A stretch of 64,000 nucleotides of DNA from Coraliomargarita sinensis (GCF_003185655.1 NZ_QHJQ01000007.1:62001-126000), one strand, 5' to 3'; shown: positions 33,823 through 43,791, counted from the stretch's first letter. Numbers and translations: made by a program. Notes: a model not told the origin generated them from the sequence alone.

Positions 33823-33920
33823 CTTGATGCGTCATACTTTAGCCGCTCATGACAGCGGGAGCAAGTTCTACTTGAACCGCAGGGCTTATACACTTGGCTC
33901 TCGGTGGCGCGGCGCCCCCG

Positions 33921-33982
33921 TTGGAGTCCCGCCTTCAGGCGGTTTCGGGGCCGGATGGGACCGCATCAATGCGGAACTCCAA
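33921..33982. mobile_element. short relative of the MITE-like element
   Basis: TTGGAGTCCCGCC (33921-33933) and GCGGAACTCCAA (33971-33982) are the same inverted ends as at 26266-26430 around a ~37-base interior. The rest of 33985-34172 has the hairpin-like AAGGTCCTTGGCCTGTCGAAAGACCTT segment (34079-34105) and nothing coding. Confidence 0.5.
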
Positions 33983-34172
33983 GGTGGCCGGCCTAATGAA
34001 TATATCCTAGTATTCCTTCAAATAAGTTTTTAACAAATTTAGATCGAATCGATGGCACGAGAGTGCCGTCGATTCGCAAGGTCCTTGGCCTGTCGAAAGA
34101 CCTTGCTAGCGCAAATTCTCTACATGAATGGAAAAACTTATTTGATCCTCCACTAGCTTGAACCGGACATAT

Positions 34173-34919
34173 TTAAATCCCGGTTGTTGTTTGCCCCCGC
34201 CAACTTCCGAGACGCGAGGCCGCCACGGCCAGCGCTGCGGTGCAGGCCGTTTCCAGGCGCAGAACGTGGGGCCCGAGATGGGCCAGCGTCCAGCCGTTTT
34301 TGCGGAAGACCTCGCGTTCGTTGGGGGACCAACCGCGCTCCGGCCCCAGGGCAAGGATGGCTGACTTCGCATCATCGGGAATGCTTTGGTCCATCGGCGC
34401 GCCGGCCTCGTAATTATCGAGAGCGACCCGGGCGGCATCGGTGCCAAGATGACTGAGGGCCGTTTGCAGATCGGGGCCGATCGAAACCCCGGGGACGTGG
34501 GTGCCAAAGGATTGCTCGGTCCCGAGACGGAGACGCTCCTTCCATTCGTCGCTCGTCCAGAGGCTGCTCTTGGCGTAGGACGGCTCGCCGCGTTCGGACT
34601 CGAAAAAATAAAGCGCCTGGACGCCCATGCTGGCCGCTTCGAAAAGGATTCGCTTGGCGGTATGGGGACGCGGAAGGCCGACCAGGAGCTGGACGGGCAA
34701 CGGCTCGGGAGCGGGCTCGGTGGCAACGACGGACAGAGCGACGCTACCGTCCGGATCGAGCGCAGTGACCTCAGCGCGGGCGCGCCCGGCATTGACGAAG
34801 CCGATGAACACCTTCGTGCCGACCTCGGCCCGAAGGACCTTGCGAATATGCTGTCCCCTCGGATCACCCGGTTCGAGGCGCAGTTGCTCGAATGGTTTGT
34901 CGAAGAGGATCAGGTTCAT
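34173..34919 (-). CDS. rsmE: 16S rRNA (uracil1498-N3)-methyltransferase
   Basis: A 248-residue SPOUT-class methyltransferase. The N-terminal PUA-like part reads MNLILFDKP…DPRGQHIRKVLRAEVGTKVFIGF. The trefoil-knot domain shows VQLLVGLPRPHTAKRILFEAASMGVQALYFFESERGEPSY, SILALGPERGWSPNEREVF and LGPHVLRLETACTAAL, the SAM-binding knot. EQSFGTHVPGV replaces the more common EQSGR-x-VP block. It is 54 bases downstream of the helicase gene on the same strand, probably in one transcript. The alternative frame over the same region is arginine/proline-rich and spurious. Confidence 0.95.
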   Translation of the reverse strand: MNLILFDKPFEQLRLEPGDPRGQHIRKVLRAEVGTKVFIGFVNAGRARAEVTALDPDGSVALSVVATEPAPEPLPVQLLVGLPRPHTAKRILFEAASMGVQALYFFESERGEPSYAKSSLWTSDEWKERLRLGTEQSFGTHVPGVSIGPDLQTALSHLGTDAARVALDNYEAGAPMDQSIPDDAKSAILALGPERGWSPNEREVFRKNGWTLAHLGPHVLRLETACTAALAVAASRLGSWRGQTTTGI

Positions 34920-34973
34920 AACGAACGTCGAACGCCCAACATCGAACGTTCAATGTAGAACAATGAACTGGCG

Positions 34974-36188
34974 CTAACGACGACGGCCGAACTTGCTGCT
35001 GGCGGAATTCCGGCGACGGCGGCGTGGCTTGGCGCTGTTGGTCTCCCGAATATGCGGTTCGTGGATATAGTTGAAGCCATCGAGACGTCGCTGGGGGATC
35101 GCCTGGTCGATGAGCTTTTCGATGGCATCGAGTTTCGAGTGTTCATCCGGTGCGATAATCGTGGCCGCATCGCCCTCGCGCCGAGCCCGGCCAGTACGCC
35201 CGATGCGGTGGACGTAGTCCTCGGCATGCTCGGGCACATCGTAATTGATGACATGGGTGACGTTGGCGATATCGAGACCGCGGGAGGCAATGTCGGTGGC
35301 CACAAGAATCTTCGTCTGGCCGGTTTTAAACTTTTCCAGAGCCCGGGTCCGCGCTTTTTGCGGCAGGTTGGAGTGCATCGCCTCGCAGGGATAGCCGTGC
35401 TCCTTCAGCCAGCGGGTAATCCGGTCGGCCCCGACCTTCATCCGGCAAAAGATAATCATGCTGTCGATTTCCATCTTCTCGATCAGCGCGATAAGCAGAT
35501 CGAATTTTTGCATGGCACCGACCGGGTAGATCTCGTGCTTCACGGTTTCGGCGGGCGAGAGCTTGATGCCAATCGTGACTTCGACCGGATCCTTCAGGGC
35601 AAAAGAAATGAGCCGCTTGATCTCCTCGGAGACGGTGGCGGAAAACAAGAGGGTCTGACGGTTCTTGTTACAGAGCTTGATGATACGCTTCACATCATCG
35701 ACAAAGCCCATGTCGAGCATGCGGTCGACCTCGTCGAGCACAAGCACCTCGATGGAGCGCAGGTCAAAATTCTTCTGCTGGATGTGGTCGAGGAGACGTC
35801 CCGGGGTGGCGATGACAATATCGGCCCCGTCATTCAATTCCTGAATTTGCTTGCCGTAGCCCACACCCCCATGGATGAGGCAACACTTGGGCGCACAATA
35901 TTTCCCGTATGACTTGAACTGATCTTCGACCTGAGCAGCCAGTTCGCGGGTGGGCCCGAGAATCAGACAACGGGGCGGCGCCCCTTTTTTGTGCCCGCCA
36001 AGGCGGTGCAGAATAGGCAGCGCATAGGCAGCGGTCTTACCGGTGCCGGTCTGGGCCGAACCAATGACATCCTTGCCTTCAAGGATATGCGGGATGGCGC
36101 CCTCTTGAATAGGAGTCGGCTCTTCGAAGCCGAATTCGTCGATCGATTTAAGAATGGACTCGTCGAGTCCGAGTTCAGGGAAGGTCAT
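34974..36188 (-). CDS. DEAD-box RNA helicase (RhlE-like) with a DEVD motif
   Basis: A 404-residue ATP-dependent RNA helicase. The Q motif FEEPTPIQEGAIP (21-33), motif I SAQTGTGKTAAY (44-55), Ia PTRELAAQ, Ib TPGRLLD, motif III SAT (183-185), and motifs V and VI (VATDIASRGLDI, HRIGRTGRARREG) are all present. Motif II is DEVD (152-155) instead of DEAD; the metal/ATP residues Asp152, Glu153 and Asp155 are kept. The C-terminus is a short basic tail (KPRRRRRNSASSKFGRRR) for non-specific RNA binding. It probably acts in ribosome assembly or RNA decay, which fits its operon with rsmE. Confidence 0.94.
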   Translation of the reverse strand: MTFPELGLDESILKSIDEFGFEEPTPIQEGAIPHILEGKDVIGSAQTGTGKTAAYALPILHRLGGHKKGAPPRCLILGPTRELAAQVEDQFKSYGKYCAPKCCLIHGGVGYGKQIQELNDGADIVIATPGRLLDHIQQKNFDLRSIEVLVLDEVDRMLDMGFVDDVKRIIKLCNKNRQTLLFSATVSEEIKRLISFALKDPVEVTIGIKLSPAETVKHEIYPVGAMQKFDLLIALIEKMEIDSMIIFCRMKVGADRITRWLKEHGYPCEAMHSNLPQKARTRALEKFKTGQTKILVATDIASRGLDIANVTHVINYDVPEHAEDYVHRIGRTGRARREGDAATIIAPDEHSKLDAIEKLIDQAIPQRRLDGFNYIHEPHIRETNSAKPRRRRRNSASSKFGRRR

Positions 36189-36432
36189 ACTAAGTCTGGT
36201 GGGTTAAAACGCCCGGCCAACTTTCGTATCCGGGTCCTGGCCGGACGCTGCGGTCAGCATCCGGAAGAATCTGCGACGGTGCATGTATTCCATTCTGTAG
36301 CAAGGAGAAAGAGGAAAGCTGATCCTCAGGCTCGACTGAGGCCGGAATTGCCTTATCGGCGTGGTATCTATTGACACCGCAACGGCATTGTAAAGGGTAC
36401 CTGCAGTCTAACCTCAAAAGAAATAGCAAGGC

Positions 36433-37908
36433 ATGCACCACACCATTAAATTTCTGACCGGCCTGGCCGCGACTCTACTCTCCCTCAATTGCCATGCCGG
36501 CAGCTTCCAGGAAGCCAGCCAGCACCTTGATACCGACGGATCACTCGTCGCGTTTATGGATTTCAAAGGCGACGGCAAAGAAATCGGCGACCAACTGAAC
36601 GCAATTTACGCCGACATCCTGAAGGCCACGCCTGAAATGATGCCGATCCCGATCGACTTCAATCAGCTCTTCGACAGCTTGGGCTTCGGCAGTTTTGAAT
36701 CGATCGGTATAAGTTCCAAAGAGCTCGGGCCGGGCTTACACGTAAACCGTTCCGTCGGGCTTTTTAACGGCAAGCCCGAGGGCCTTTTTGGTTTATATCA
36801 GATGGAAGGGGCTGGCCCGACCAAATTTGAAGCAGCACACCTGGCCCCGGCGGATGCGCACGTAGCCGGATCCGGACCGGTCAACCTCGCACCGCTGGCC
36901 GAAAGTTACCGCACGATCATGATGCAAACCATGGGACCGATGGGCGAAAAGATCGTTCAATCGCACATGGCAATGCCTATCCTCGGCACCGAACTCACGC
37001 CCGAATCACTCATCGAGGAGTTGAGCGGCTACTGGAACATCGCCTACAAAATCGATTTGTCCAATGCCGAGCAACCGGAGTTCACGGCATGGGCCTGCGT
37101 CAAAGGCGGCGCGGGCATCGTGGCGAAGCTCAAACCTTTGAGTGAAAGCATGCCGGTCGTCTTCAAGGAAAGTAATGGCACGCTCACCGCGGACTTTTCC
37201 GCACTGACAAAGGAAGCGAAGATGGGCCTCTTCCTCGAAGCACGGCCCAACGGCGATCTGGTCCTCTACACCGATGCAACATGGACCGACCAAAGCGAAG
37301 GACCCCGACTGGTCGAAACCCCGGAATACAAGGACATGACCAAGGACCTGCCCACGGAAGCCATCTGGTATTCCTATTCGGCCGGCATTGATCTGATGGA
37401 CAGCTTTAAAAGTGAGCTATCGACTGACCCCATGATGGGCACCTACTACGATGCGATCATGAAGGCTTATGGCTTGCTTTTAGCAGACTTCTACAAGCCT
37501 ACGGCATCGGCAGCCTACTACGAGGGAGACGCACTGGTTTCCGTCTCTTACGGAAGCTACTCCTATAAGCAGGCGATCATGTTGGTCCCCAGCACGATTG
37601 TCGGGGTCTATGCAGGCATCGGTTTTTCCACCTACCGGGCCTTTCAATCCCTCGACCAGGTCAGTGCCGTTTCCCAGGAAAAGGCCGTGACCAATAACCT
37701 GCGCCAGATCGCCTCTGCCGCCGACCAGTATTTCCTGGAAGAGGGCAAGGCCGAGGTGACGATCGAAGACCTGGTCGGCCCGGGGAAGTACATCCGGTCA
37801 CTGGAACCGGTCGCCGGGGAAAGCTACGAAGGCATGGTGATCAAAACCACCGATACGGAAATTAGCGTAACACTCGGCAATGGAGAAATCATTGCCATCG
37901 ACTTTTAA
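36433..37908 (+). CDS. secreted protein with C-terminal helix and pseudopilin-like tail
   Basis: A 491-residue protein with an N-terminal signal peptide (about 1-22, ending CHA|G). The long middle part (25-375) is a globular domain I do not recognise; it opens LDTDGSLVAFMDFKGDGKEIG. Near residues 385-400 there is a hydrophobic helix (AIMLVPSTIVGVYAGIGF). It is followed by SAVSQEKAVTNNLRQIASAADQYFLEEGKAEVTIEDLVGPGKYIRSLEPVAGESYEGM, which reads like the body of a type II pseudopilin after its helix. Pseudopilin-like proteins abound in this phylum, usually with the helix at the N-terminus; here the whole module is at the C-terminus. The function is unknown. Confidence 0.75.
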   Translation: MHHTIKFLTGLAATLLSLNCHAGSFQEASQHLDTDGSLVAFMDFKGDGKEIGDQLNAIYADILKATPEMMPIPIDFNQLFDSLGFGSFESIGISSKELGPGLHVNRSVGLFNGKPEGLFGLYQMEGAGPTKFEAAHLAPADAHVAGSGPVNLAPLAESYRTIMMQTMGPMGEKIVQSHMAMPILGTELTPESLIEELSGYWNIAYKIDLSNAEQPEFTAWACVKGGAGIVAKLKPLSESMPVVFKESNGTLTADFSALTKEAKMGLFLEARPNGDLVLYTDATWTDQSEGPRLVETPEYKDMTKDLPTEAIWYSYSAGIDLMDSFKSELSTDPMMGTYYDAIMKAYGLLLADFYKPTASAAYYEGDALVSVSYGSYSYKQAIMLVPSTIVGVYAGIGFSTYRAFQSLDQVSAVSQEKAVTNNLRQIASAADQYFLEEGKAEVTIEDLVGPGKYIRSLEPVAGESYEGMVIKTTDTEISVTLGNGEIIAIDF

Positions 37909-37999
37909 ATTACAGGTTCACCCTCCCGGAAAGAGCCGCTTGCTTCCCTTTCTTCAAAAGGGCTCAACAGGTCCGGCGCGAACTGATTCATCGCCCGGA

Positions 38000-40078
38000 C
38001 TAAAAGGGAAAACCTATCGAAAAGTGTAGCGTGCCGTCCGGATCACGCTCACGCGGGTTCAGATTGTGTCCGTATTCGAGCCGAATCGGACCCACCACCG
38101 TCTGATAGCGCAGCCCCAGGCCTGCCGATGCCAGAACTTCACCATCACCACCAAATCCACCGTCGCGACTAAAGCCGGCGGCATCAAGGAATCCGACAAC
38201 CGAGACGTCGCTCAAAATACGTTGCTCGATCTCAATGTTTGCCACCCAAAACGACTCAGCGCCCAGAGGATCTCCGTCATCGCCCAAGGGAGTCGCTTCG
38301 CCCTGCTGAAAGCCGCGTACGGAATTTTCACCACCGGGGAAGAAGCGTTCATTAAAAGGCAAGTCCATCCCACCACCGAGCAGAGCACCGCCCTTAAGCC
38401 CCAGATGCAAAATGGTGCTTTCACTGACGGAGAAGTGATAACCACCGCCGACCTCAAGCTTGTGAAAATTGACATTACCTCCGAGCGCCCGGTTTGCCGT
38501 CTTAACGGTGGTGTATAGATTATAGCCGGAGCTGGGAGCGAGCACGTTGTTCCTCCGGTCCAAACTCAGACTGAGCGATACGCTGGCCACCTGCGCATCG
38601 TCCCGAACAGCCAGCATGCTTTCATCGATTCCGTCGGCCCTTTCGTTGAACCAACCGTATTCCAGCGCGAGACGAACCCCCGAATCACCGAGCAACTTGG
38701 ATACCCCGAACAAACCACCCTGCCGGGAGCGGTCGTACCCGATCTCCTGCCGGGAAACGTATTCCGCCTCCACATAGCCGGTGAAGTCGCTGCCGAACAA
38801 CTGGGGAAGCTGATAATCGGACGCCAGGTGAGTCGCCTTAACACTCTGCTTCGCATTCAAGGAATAGCGATGTGCCCTGCCCCATGGATTCTGGTGTGCC
38901 CAGCGGAAGCCAAGCCTCGCCTGCTCATAGCTCCCCCAACCGGCGAGCAACTGCAGCTTTTTTCTGGTATCGGGAGTTAAGCGATAGACGGCCACCCGGG
39001 AGCCATCTTCCCTCCGGTCATAATTCAACTCTACTTGCTTATAGATACCGAGCGCCATCAAACGCCGCCTCGCCTTATCCGTCTCCCGAGGATCCAACAA
39101 AGTCCCCGGCTCCAAATCGGCTTGCCGCCAAAGGATACTGTTTTTCGTTTTATCGTCCCCGACAAAGCGGACGTCGGACAAAGTAACCTGCGGTCCCGGT
39201 CGAAGCTCAAAAGACACGGCTTGAAGAACACCGTCCGTATCCCCGCGAGTATCAGCCAAACGGCTACGCACCGCCACATCCGGGTAGCCAGCGCTGTAAG
39301 CGACGTTCCGAAGGTTCGTCCGCGCCTCGCGGAGCCAATCCGGGTTAAAGATCGATCCTTCAGGAAATGCAACCGGCTCGAACCAACCGGTTGCCTCAGC
39401 GGGCACATCGAATGAAACCGAGCCAACCCGGTAAACGGGGCCCGTCTCCAGAACAAGTTCGACCCAGACCGCCCCCGTTGATTCATCGGTGTCGACCTGT
39501 TCCGATACCACCCGGGCGCCGGCATAACCCTGGGCTTTCAAGGCACCCAATAGCCGGGTTTTACGTCGTGTGAAATTTTCAGACGTGTAAGCGAGATCTT
39601 TCTTACGCGTAACCAGGCTGCCCCCCGGCACGAAGAAACGTTCGGGATCGCCAAGTTCGACGCCCGACAAACCCTTGATTTCAACTGACTCGTAATAAAA
39701 GAGCGGCCCCCGACGAATCTTGAAAACGACGGATTCGGCCTGAAAACCCACCGGCAACTGAACGGCATACGGCGTTTCCCATTCGGCCACGGACCGCTCC
39801 GTAGCACCAGAAAAGCTGGCCGTAACGGCGGGATTCAAATATCCTTGGCGACGCATTTGCTCCAGGAGCAGAAAAGCACTATCTTCCAGGATCGTCGAAT
39901 CCAGCGGCACAGCCTTCTGATGATCCAGGCCGAGAAGAAAGCTCAACCGCTGATCCATGCGCCGCTCCCCGAGCCAACCGAGGCCGTCGATTTCAATGTT
40001 GGACTGCGCCCTCAAATCCGGAGCAGCGACCGATATCAGGCACCCGAGGAAAAGACATATTTGGCTGGCCAGCTTCAT
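38000..40078 (-). CDS. tamA: outer-membrane assembly protein TamA (Omp85 family)
   Basis: A 692-residue protein with a signal peptide (MKLASQICLFLGCLISVAAP…) and N-terminal POTRA domains (about 30-330; GPLFYYESVEIKGLSG, TGPVYRVGSVSFDVPAEATGWFEPV, GPQVTLSDVRFVGDDKTKNSILWRQADLEPG). A 16-stranded barrel ends LRYQTVVGPIRLEYGHNLN…GTLHFSIGFPF, with the terminal phenylalanine used for BAM recognition. FFPGGENSVRGFQQGEATPLG is the conserved Omp85 loop-6 region (RGF). Its start overlaps the tamB stop by four bases (ATGA), so the two are co-translated. It works with TamB to insert outer-membrane proteins or move lipids. Confidence 0.93.
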   Translation of the reverse strand: MKLASQICLFLGCLISVAAPDLRAQSNIEIDGLGWLGERRMDQRLSFLLGLDHQKAVPLDSTILEDSAFLLLEQMRRQGYLNPAVTASFSGATERSVAEWETPYAVQLPVGFQAESVVFKIRRGPLFYYESVEIKGLSGVELGDPERFFVPGGSLVTRKKDLAYTSENFTRRKTRLLGALKAQGYAGARVVSEQVDTDESTGAVWVELVLETGPVYRVGSVSFDVPAEATGWFEPVAFPEGSIFNPDWLREARTNLRNVAYSAGYPDVAVRSRLADTRGDTDGVLQAVSFELRPGPQVTLSDVRFVGDDKTKNSILWRQADLEPGTLLDPRETDKARRRLMALGIYKQVELNYDRREDGSRVAVYRLTPDTRKKLQLLAGWGSYEQARLGFRWAHQNPWGRAHRYSLNAKQSVKATHLASDYQLPQLFGSDFTGYVEAEYVSRQEIGYDRSRQGGLFGVSKLLGDSGVRLALEYGWFNERADGIDESMLAVRDDAQVASVSLSLSLDRRNNVLAPSSGYNLYTTVKTANRALGGNVNFHKLEVGGGYHFSVSESTILHLGLKGGALLGGGMDLPFNERFFPGGENSVRGFQQGEATPLGDDGDPLGAESFWVANIEIEQRILSDVSVVGFLDAAGFSRDGGFGGDGEVLASAGLGLRYQTVVGPIRLEYGHNLNPRERDPDGTLHFSIGFPF

Positions 40079-43000
40079 TTCTCAAAAATCGTCCAGAGGA
40101 GATCGGTGTTATAATTATCGTAGGCATCGTATTCACTATTCAGATACACATCTTCATTGACTTCGTAACGCACGCCCAGGGTACTTTTACCGCTACGCGT
40201 CGTCTCCTCGCCGACATCAATCGTAATACGATCAGCAAAGCTTTCGTTCATCCCTCCGGCCCCGAGCAGACCGCGCCCCAGATAGAGCCCGACCGATCCG
40301 GCTCCGCCGCCGGTGGTGCTGCCTGTACTGAGCAGACGCACGATAGAAGCGTTGGGAAGGGGCGGCGTTGCATCAAACTGGATTTGCGGATCAGACGCTG
40401 TCCCGCTCACATCCATAGTGATCACGTGTGTGCCTGTGCGCGCCGTGCCGGCCACATCCAACCGCAAGGCATCCGGCTGGCCGGATTCTATGTAGGCTTC
40501 ACCTGTGTCCAAACGTACCTTCGCTCCAGGAAAGCTGAGGCTTCCTTCAGCAATCCGGATCGAGCCCAGAAGCAGGGGTTCTCCGAGGCGGCCCGTCAGA
40601 TTCAATCCCGCGGAGAGAACCGATTGAAAATAGGGGCTTCTCACTCTTAAAAAGCGTTCGCCCTCAATCCTGAGATCGAGTCCCCATCGACTGAAGGGTT
40701 CTTCTTCGATGGCAAAGAAAGGAGGCTTCGACGAAGGTCCGGAGCGAACCGCCGGTGAGAGCGGATCAAACTCAACCAGCATCGTGCTCGAACGAAGCCC
40801 CATCCGCCCTTGCAAGGCCGGAGCCGACTGGTCACTTTTTTGGCTCAGTTTCAGATCCAGGTCACTCCGAAGTATCATCTCGGGGCGACGGACAATGGGG
40901 ACGTTCTTTCCTTTAATCTCCGCTTGCCAAATTATCTCCGGCCAATCGGCAAAATCCATCTGACCTTGCAAGGAAACCGGGCTGCCTCCCACCCGCGCGC
41001 CCGCTTCGACAATCCTGAGAGCACGACCTTCGAAGCTCAACGCACCGCTGCTTGAATCGACCGAAGGCAAGCTGCGGGTCGGCCGCAGTCCAAGCTCTTT
41101 AAACTGCAGAGACCCGCCGAAACCAGAGTCGGGGTCATGACGCAAGCGACCTCCCACCAGGCCACTGCGGCGCAACATGGAAGGCAGATACGGCGTCCAG
41201 TTTTGTAACTCCCATTCGGCAAAGCTCAGCTCAAAAGCACCAGCTAGTAAGGCATTGAACCAATCAGCGGATTTGCTGCCTTCAAAGAGCGGGAAGGTCT
41301 CCAGTGGCCATCTGCCCGACGCTTCGACCAGCCCGCCCCGGATCCGCGCCTTCAACCTTTTAAGATGCAATGATTGCCCGTCCAACCCGAGCCTGACTTC
41401 GATGTCGTTCAAACCGGGAAGCTCAACTTGCTTCGGACCTTCGCCAAGCGTTTCCCGCAATTTAATCCCGGGTAAAAATGCTTCGAGACGGCCATTGGGA
41501 GATCGTAACGTTCCGTCGATTTCCAAATTCAATCTTGGCGGCTCGACTGCCAGTTCGGAAAACTTTCGAATCAGTTCGGATACCGCATCTGAAGGTTTCA
41601 TGCCCAGTTGAAGCCGTATTGCACCGTCCCGGTCGGGCTTGAGCACCGGGCCACTCTCCCCGGTGGCCCACTCGAGGCGAACCGGCAAGTCTGCCATCAC
41701 CTCAATGAGGGATGCATCGCCCAGTACGACACCCAACGATGGCACCTCCGTCCTTTCTCCGATGCGAAGCCCCTCAAGATTAATCTGCAACTCACCCAAT
41801 TCGAACGAGTCGTCCGTTGCCGTGAGGCTGAGCTGGCCCGCGACAAAGGGGCTGAGTTGAGAAACCGTGAGATCAGCGGACCGGATCCCGTATTGCGGAA
41901 GTGGCGCGTCAAGCCATGGATTCAACCAATCAAGCTGAAACTCCCGGCCCGCAAGTAAGAGCGGCCCCTGGCTGGTTTTACTGATCCGCCACGCCGAGTC
42001 AGGCCCCGCGAGCAAAAACTCTTCCAGGGCCAACTCCTCAAACCGGCGGTGAATGGAGCCCTGCACAGGGACACTGAAAACGCCTGGTGCCCCAAGTTCC
42101 CACCGGGTCCTTCCGTCGACTTCCCAGAGAAGACGATCGAGCGAACCATGAAGCACCTCTTCACTCAATTCCTCGAGTTCGAGAGCTAGGCCTAGCTGCT
42201 CCCGCCCATGAACCAATGTCGCCTCCATACGAATATCGCTCGCTCCCGTCCCGGAAGCGGCCCCAGTCGCCCGGAATACCTGCAGCCCAGGCGGCTGAAC
42301 CGCAGGGACTTCCCAGACAGCCGACCATTGCGGGGCGGATCGCGGCCCTCCGAGGCCCCCCTTCACATAGGCGGTTTCACGGAGCAGGTCGGGCAAGCCC
42401 ATTGAATCAGCCCATTCCGGACTGAAAGACGCCTCGTAATCGAAATCAATCAGCGACTGACGAAAGTTCACCGAGCCATTCAGTTCGACCTGCGCCAGAC
42501 TGGCTTCATCAAAAGCCACTTTCACCTTTTCCAGCTTGAGAGCTTCCTTATTGATTGAGCCGACCACCTCCAGATCGCTTGCCGGATATGCCTGATACAC
42601 GACCGAACGCCCGCTTAGTTCGAAACGCAATTGCGCAGGAGGCTGGAAGGTAAGGTTCCCTGCCAGCATACCACCCGCCGAAACAAAGGGTTGCCTGGAA
42701 AGGTCCGCCGACACCCGAAAGTCTGCTGTCTTTTCCAGCTCCAATTCAGGCAGACGAATGACCAATGGTGCCTCCAAAGCTGCCTTGGCCCAGGGCGCAT
42801 CGACCTTCAAGCCGAGAATGCGCAACTCCCGAAAATCTCCTTCAAAACTTGCGGCACCGGTGGCAGCCGCCGGATGCCCTTCGATCTCCAAGCCGGCGTT
42901 CCACTCAACCCCGCCCTCGTAACGCTGGCCTGCCCACTTTAGATCGGCCCGGCTCAGGTGGACGGAATTAAGCCCGGGGGCATGCGCCCTTTCCACCAGT

Positions 43001-43791
43001 TGCTGCGGCAGTGAAAAGTTCCCGCCCCGAAGCCTGGCTGCATGGGGCACGATCCCCGCCCCTCGCCAAACTGCTTCGAAATGCATCACCTGCCTTGCAT
43101 AGGTTAGCTGCGCATTTAGCTGTAATTGTTCTGAAGTAGGCTCCAATCGGGCCCGGGCCTCAAATCCGAGACTGGGGTCCGACGCCTCGAATGACCACTT
43201 CCCGGACATGAGCGAAAGGGAAAACGGATACATTTGCTCCGTGCTACCGGCATAAAGTTCCGCTTCGAGGTCGCTCCCATCGAAACGAAGGTTTTCTGCC
43301 CGCATGGTCACGTCACCACCAGAGTTTCGAAGCGAAAGCTCCTGCAAATACAGCGGCGGCAGCCAGGGTCTGACTTTCGAGAGCATTCGATCCGCAGCCT
43401 CAATCGTTTCGGGCAAATCAATCGCCTCTGCCTCAGAATCATTGCTTCTGTTTTCTGAAGGCAACCGTACGGCGACAACGCCCAGCTCCAGTTGCTGGGA
43501 TGCCGACCATGCCGCCGCAAACCATCGCGCCCGCGCGTAGTCCCAAAGATTCGGCACCTCCACAACATCGACCAGAAGCTGCAAACCGTCATCAGCTTGA
43601 TAGCCGAGCCCCTTCAATCGCATGCGGCCTGTTTCGGTGCGCTCAGCGGACTCGACCGAGAGACCGGAATGGGCAAGCAGTGCCGGTGCCATTTTCGGCA
43701 ACCACCACTGGCTGGACCAAAACGCCAGAAATATGCTCATCAGCGCAAGGACCAGCGCAGAACCAAGCGGAAGTGGCCGAAAGAAGCGCAT
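40075..43791 (-). CDS. tamB: TamB / DUF490 translocation and assembly module protein
   Basis: 1238 residues from the ATG at 43791; the longer frame adds a cysteine-rich, non-hydrophobic lead. One N-terminal inner-membrane helix (PLGSALVLALMSIFLAFWSS) is followed by a very long beta-rich stretch with the AsmA/TamB repeat style (repeating 'L…LEGLRIG…', 'V.ASGRWPL', 'GSLSFPGAKV'). The C-terminal DUF490 domain (about 1000-1238) has RVRSPYFQSVLSAGLNLTGRLGEPLLLGSIRIAEG, IESGQPDALRLDVAGTARTGTHVITMDVSGTASDPQIQF and a final glycine-rich GRGLLGAGGMNESFADRITIDVGEE block. It bridges the inner and outer membranes. The order here is tamB then tamA. Confidence 0.92.
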   Translation of the reverse strand: MRFFRPLPLGSALVLALMSIFLAFWSSQWWLPKMAPALLAHSGLSVESAERTETGRMRLKGLGYQADDGLQLLVDVVEVPNLWDYARARWFAAAWSASQQLELGVVAVRLPSENRSNDSEAEAIDLPETIEAADRMLSKVRPWLPPLYLQELSLRNSGGDVTMRAENLRFDGSDLEAELYAGSTEQMYPFSLSLMSGKWSFEASDPSLGFEARARLEPTSEQLQLNAQLTYARQVMHFEAVWRGAGIVPHAARLRGGNFSLPQQLVERAHAPGLNSVHLSRADLKWAGQRYEGGVEWNAGLEIEGHPAAATGAASFEGDFRELRILGLKVDAPWAKAALEAPLVIRLPELELEKTADFRVSADLSRQPFVSAGGMLAGNLTFQPPAQLRFELSGRSVVYQAYPASDLEVVGSINKEALKLEKVKVAFDEASLAQVELNGSVNFRQSLIDFDYEASFSPEWADSMGLPDLLRETAYVKGGLGGPRSAPQWSAVWEVPAVQPPGLQVFRATGAASGTGASDIRMEATLVHGREQLGLALELEELSEEVLHGSLDRLLWEVDGRTRWELGAPGVFSVPVQGSIHRRFEELALEEFLLAGPDSAWRISKTSQGPLLLAGREFQLDWLNPWLDAPLPQYGIRSADLTVSQLSPFVAGQLSLTATDDSFELGELQINLEGLRIGERTEVPSLGVVLGDASLIEVMADLPVRLEWATGESGPVLKPDRDGAIRLQLGMKPSDAVSELIRKFSELAVEPPRLNLEIDGTLRSPNGRLEAFLPGIKLRETLGEGPKQVELPGLNDIEVRLGLDGQSLHLKRLKARIRGGLVEASGRWPLETFPLFEGSKSADWFNALLAGAFELSFAEWELQNWTPYLPSMLRRSGLVGGRLRHDPDSGFGGSLQFKELGLRPTRSLPSVDSSSGALSFEGRALRIVEAGARVGGSPVSLQGQMDFADWPEIIWQAEIKGKNVPIVRRPEMILRSDLDLKLSQKSDQSAPALQGRMGLRSSTMLVEFDPLSPAVRSGPSSKPPFFAIEEEPFSRWGLDLRIEGERFLRVRSPYFQSVLSAGLNLTGRLGEPLLLGSIRIAEGSLSFPGAKVRLDTGEAYIESGQPDALRLDVAGTARTGTHVITMDVSGTASDPQIQFDATPPLPNASIVRLLSTGSTTGGGAGSVGLYLGRGLLGAGGMNESFADRITIDVGEETTRSGKSTLGVRYEVNEDVYLNSEYDAYDNYNTDLLWTIFEK

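Noticed and set aside
33295..33852. 185-residue plus-strand ORF across the metH remnant
   Set aside because: It overlaps the real ATPase end, the metH fragment and the LapA-like minus-strand gene in a different frame; no domain.
34106..34867. 253-residue minus-strand ORF over rsmE
   Set aside because: A Ser/Pro/Arg-rich alternate frame of rsmE; the 248-residue frame has all RsmE motifs.
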